Shown one piece after another: positions 5,101 to 5,424 of a DNA stretch of 5,424 nucleotides. Origin of the DNA: Xanthobacteraceae bacterium (GTDB taxonomy: Bacteria > Pseudomonadota > Alphaproteobacteria > Rhizobiales > Xanthobacteraceae); assembly GCA_030043175.1 (NCBI GenBank), contig JASHYD010001415.1, positions 1 to 5,424 on the forward strand, given 5' to 3'. Below the pieces are notes generated by a model, which searched no databases, was not told the origin of the DNA, and saw only the letters and a program-made list of their open reading frames with translations. A program made the translations under genes and the position numbers. The stretch's first letter is position 1; every line of letters starts with the position of its first letter.

Positions 5101-5424
5101 CTAGCGTGCTTGCTTCGCCGAAGCGAGGATCAGGTGATCCGCCGCTGGCATGTCGAATCGAGGTTCAAGCCCCAGCAGCGGCGCGATCCGCGTGATCACC
5201 TTGGCGGCGACCGGCGTGGCGTTCCAGCCGGATGTAGCGAATCCGTGGGTTTCAGGAAGTGGTTTCGGCTCGTCCAGCATGATCAGCAACAGAAAGCGCG
5301 GCTCGTCGGCGGGGAGCACCGCCATGAAATCGGTCATCAATCGGTGCTTGGAATAATGGCCGTTGATGACCTTCTCGGCGGTCCCGGTCTTGCCGCCCAC
5401 ATAGAAGCCTTGCACGTCGGCCTT
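5101..5424 (-). CDS. ftsI: FtsI (PBP3), septal peptidoglycan transpeptidase, C-terminal part only
   Basis: The last 107 residues of a class B penicillin-binding protein; the frame is open to the window edge, so the start is missing. FtsI cross-links septal peptidoglycan in the periplasm as part of the divisome. The fragment begins KADVQGFYVGGKTGTAEKV: KTG (12-14) is the third catalytic motif of penicillin-binding transpeptidases, and KTGTAEK is typical of FtsI. It continues with LMTDFMAVLPADEPRF, IMLDEP and ETHGFATSGWNATPVAAKVI, ending with IAPLLGLEPRFD and a short tail to TAG at 5101-5103, the usual alphaproteobacterial FtsI ending. The SxxK and SxN motifs lie outside the window. In the standard division/cell-wall cluster ftsI is followed at once by murE; here the ModA-like gene follows. 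A second, non-cluster PBP3 paralogue is the alternative identity. Confidence 0.85.
   Translation of the reverse strand, partial: KADVQGFYVGGKTGTAEKVINGHYSKHRLMTDFMAVLPADEPRFLLLIMLDEPKPLPETHGFATSGWNATPVAAKVITRIAPLLGLEPRFDMPAADHLILASAKQAR

Overview
The window is GC-rich chromosomal DNA. It looks like an alphaproteobacterium of the Rhizobiales (Hyphomicrobiales), probably near Bradyrhizobium/Rhodopseudomonas. This placement is an inference from remembered family resemblance (the C-terminal parts of UbiB and FtsI, the J-domain-plus-TPR protein, the Tat-type MBL hydrolase) and from GC-rich third codon positions. No database search was possible.

Layout. On the + strand the left edge carries the last 174 codons of ubiB (ubiquinone biosynthesis). 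About 460 bp of non-coding DNA follows, holding a 33-bp near-perfect dyad and a pair of strong adjacent hairpins. All the other genes are on the minus strand. Read from the right edge these are: the last 107 codons of ftsI (septal transpeptidase); 26 bp later a secreted ModA-like solute-binding protein with a strong ribosome binding site; about 870 bp with no convincing gene; a Tat-exported MBL-fold metallohydrolase; and a membrane-anchored J-domain/TPR protein that converges on ubiB.

How the parts relate. The two edge genes are core housekeeping genes and both point inward. Their usual partners (coaBC after ubiB, murE after ftsI, as I recall from related genomes) are not inside the window, so the middle looks like an accessory segment or a rearrangement boundary. 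The ModA-like gene is close enough to ftsI to be cotranscribed. The MBL and J-domain genes are co-oriented but 164 bp apart, so joint transcription is possible and not shown. No shared pathway links the four minus-strand genes.

I found no RNA gene, insertion sequence, CRISPR array or defence system. The points most worth checking are the apparent loss of molybdate-contacting residues in the ModA-like protein, the predicted membrane-spanning J-domain/TPR design, the two AT-rich dyads, and coding-like but broken sequence in the 870-bp gap.
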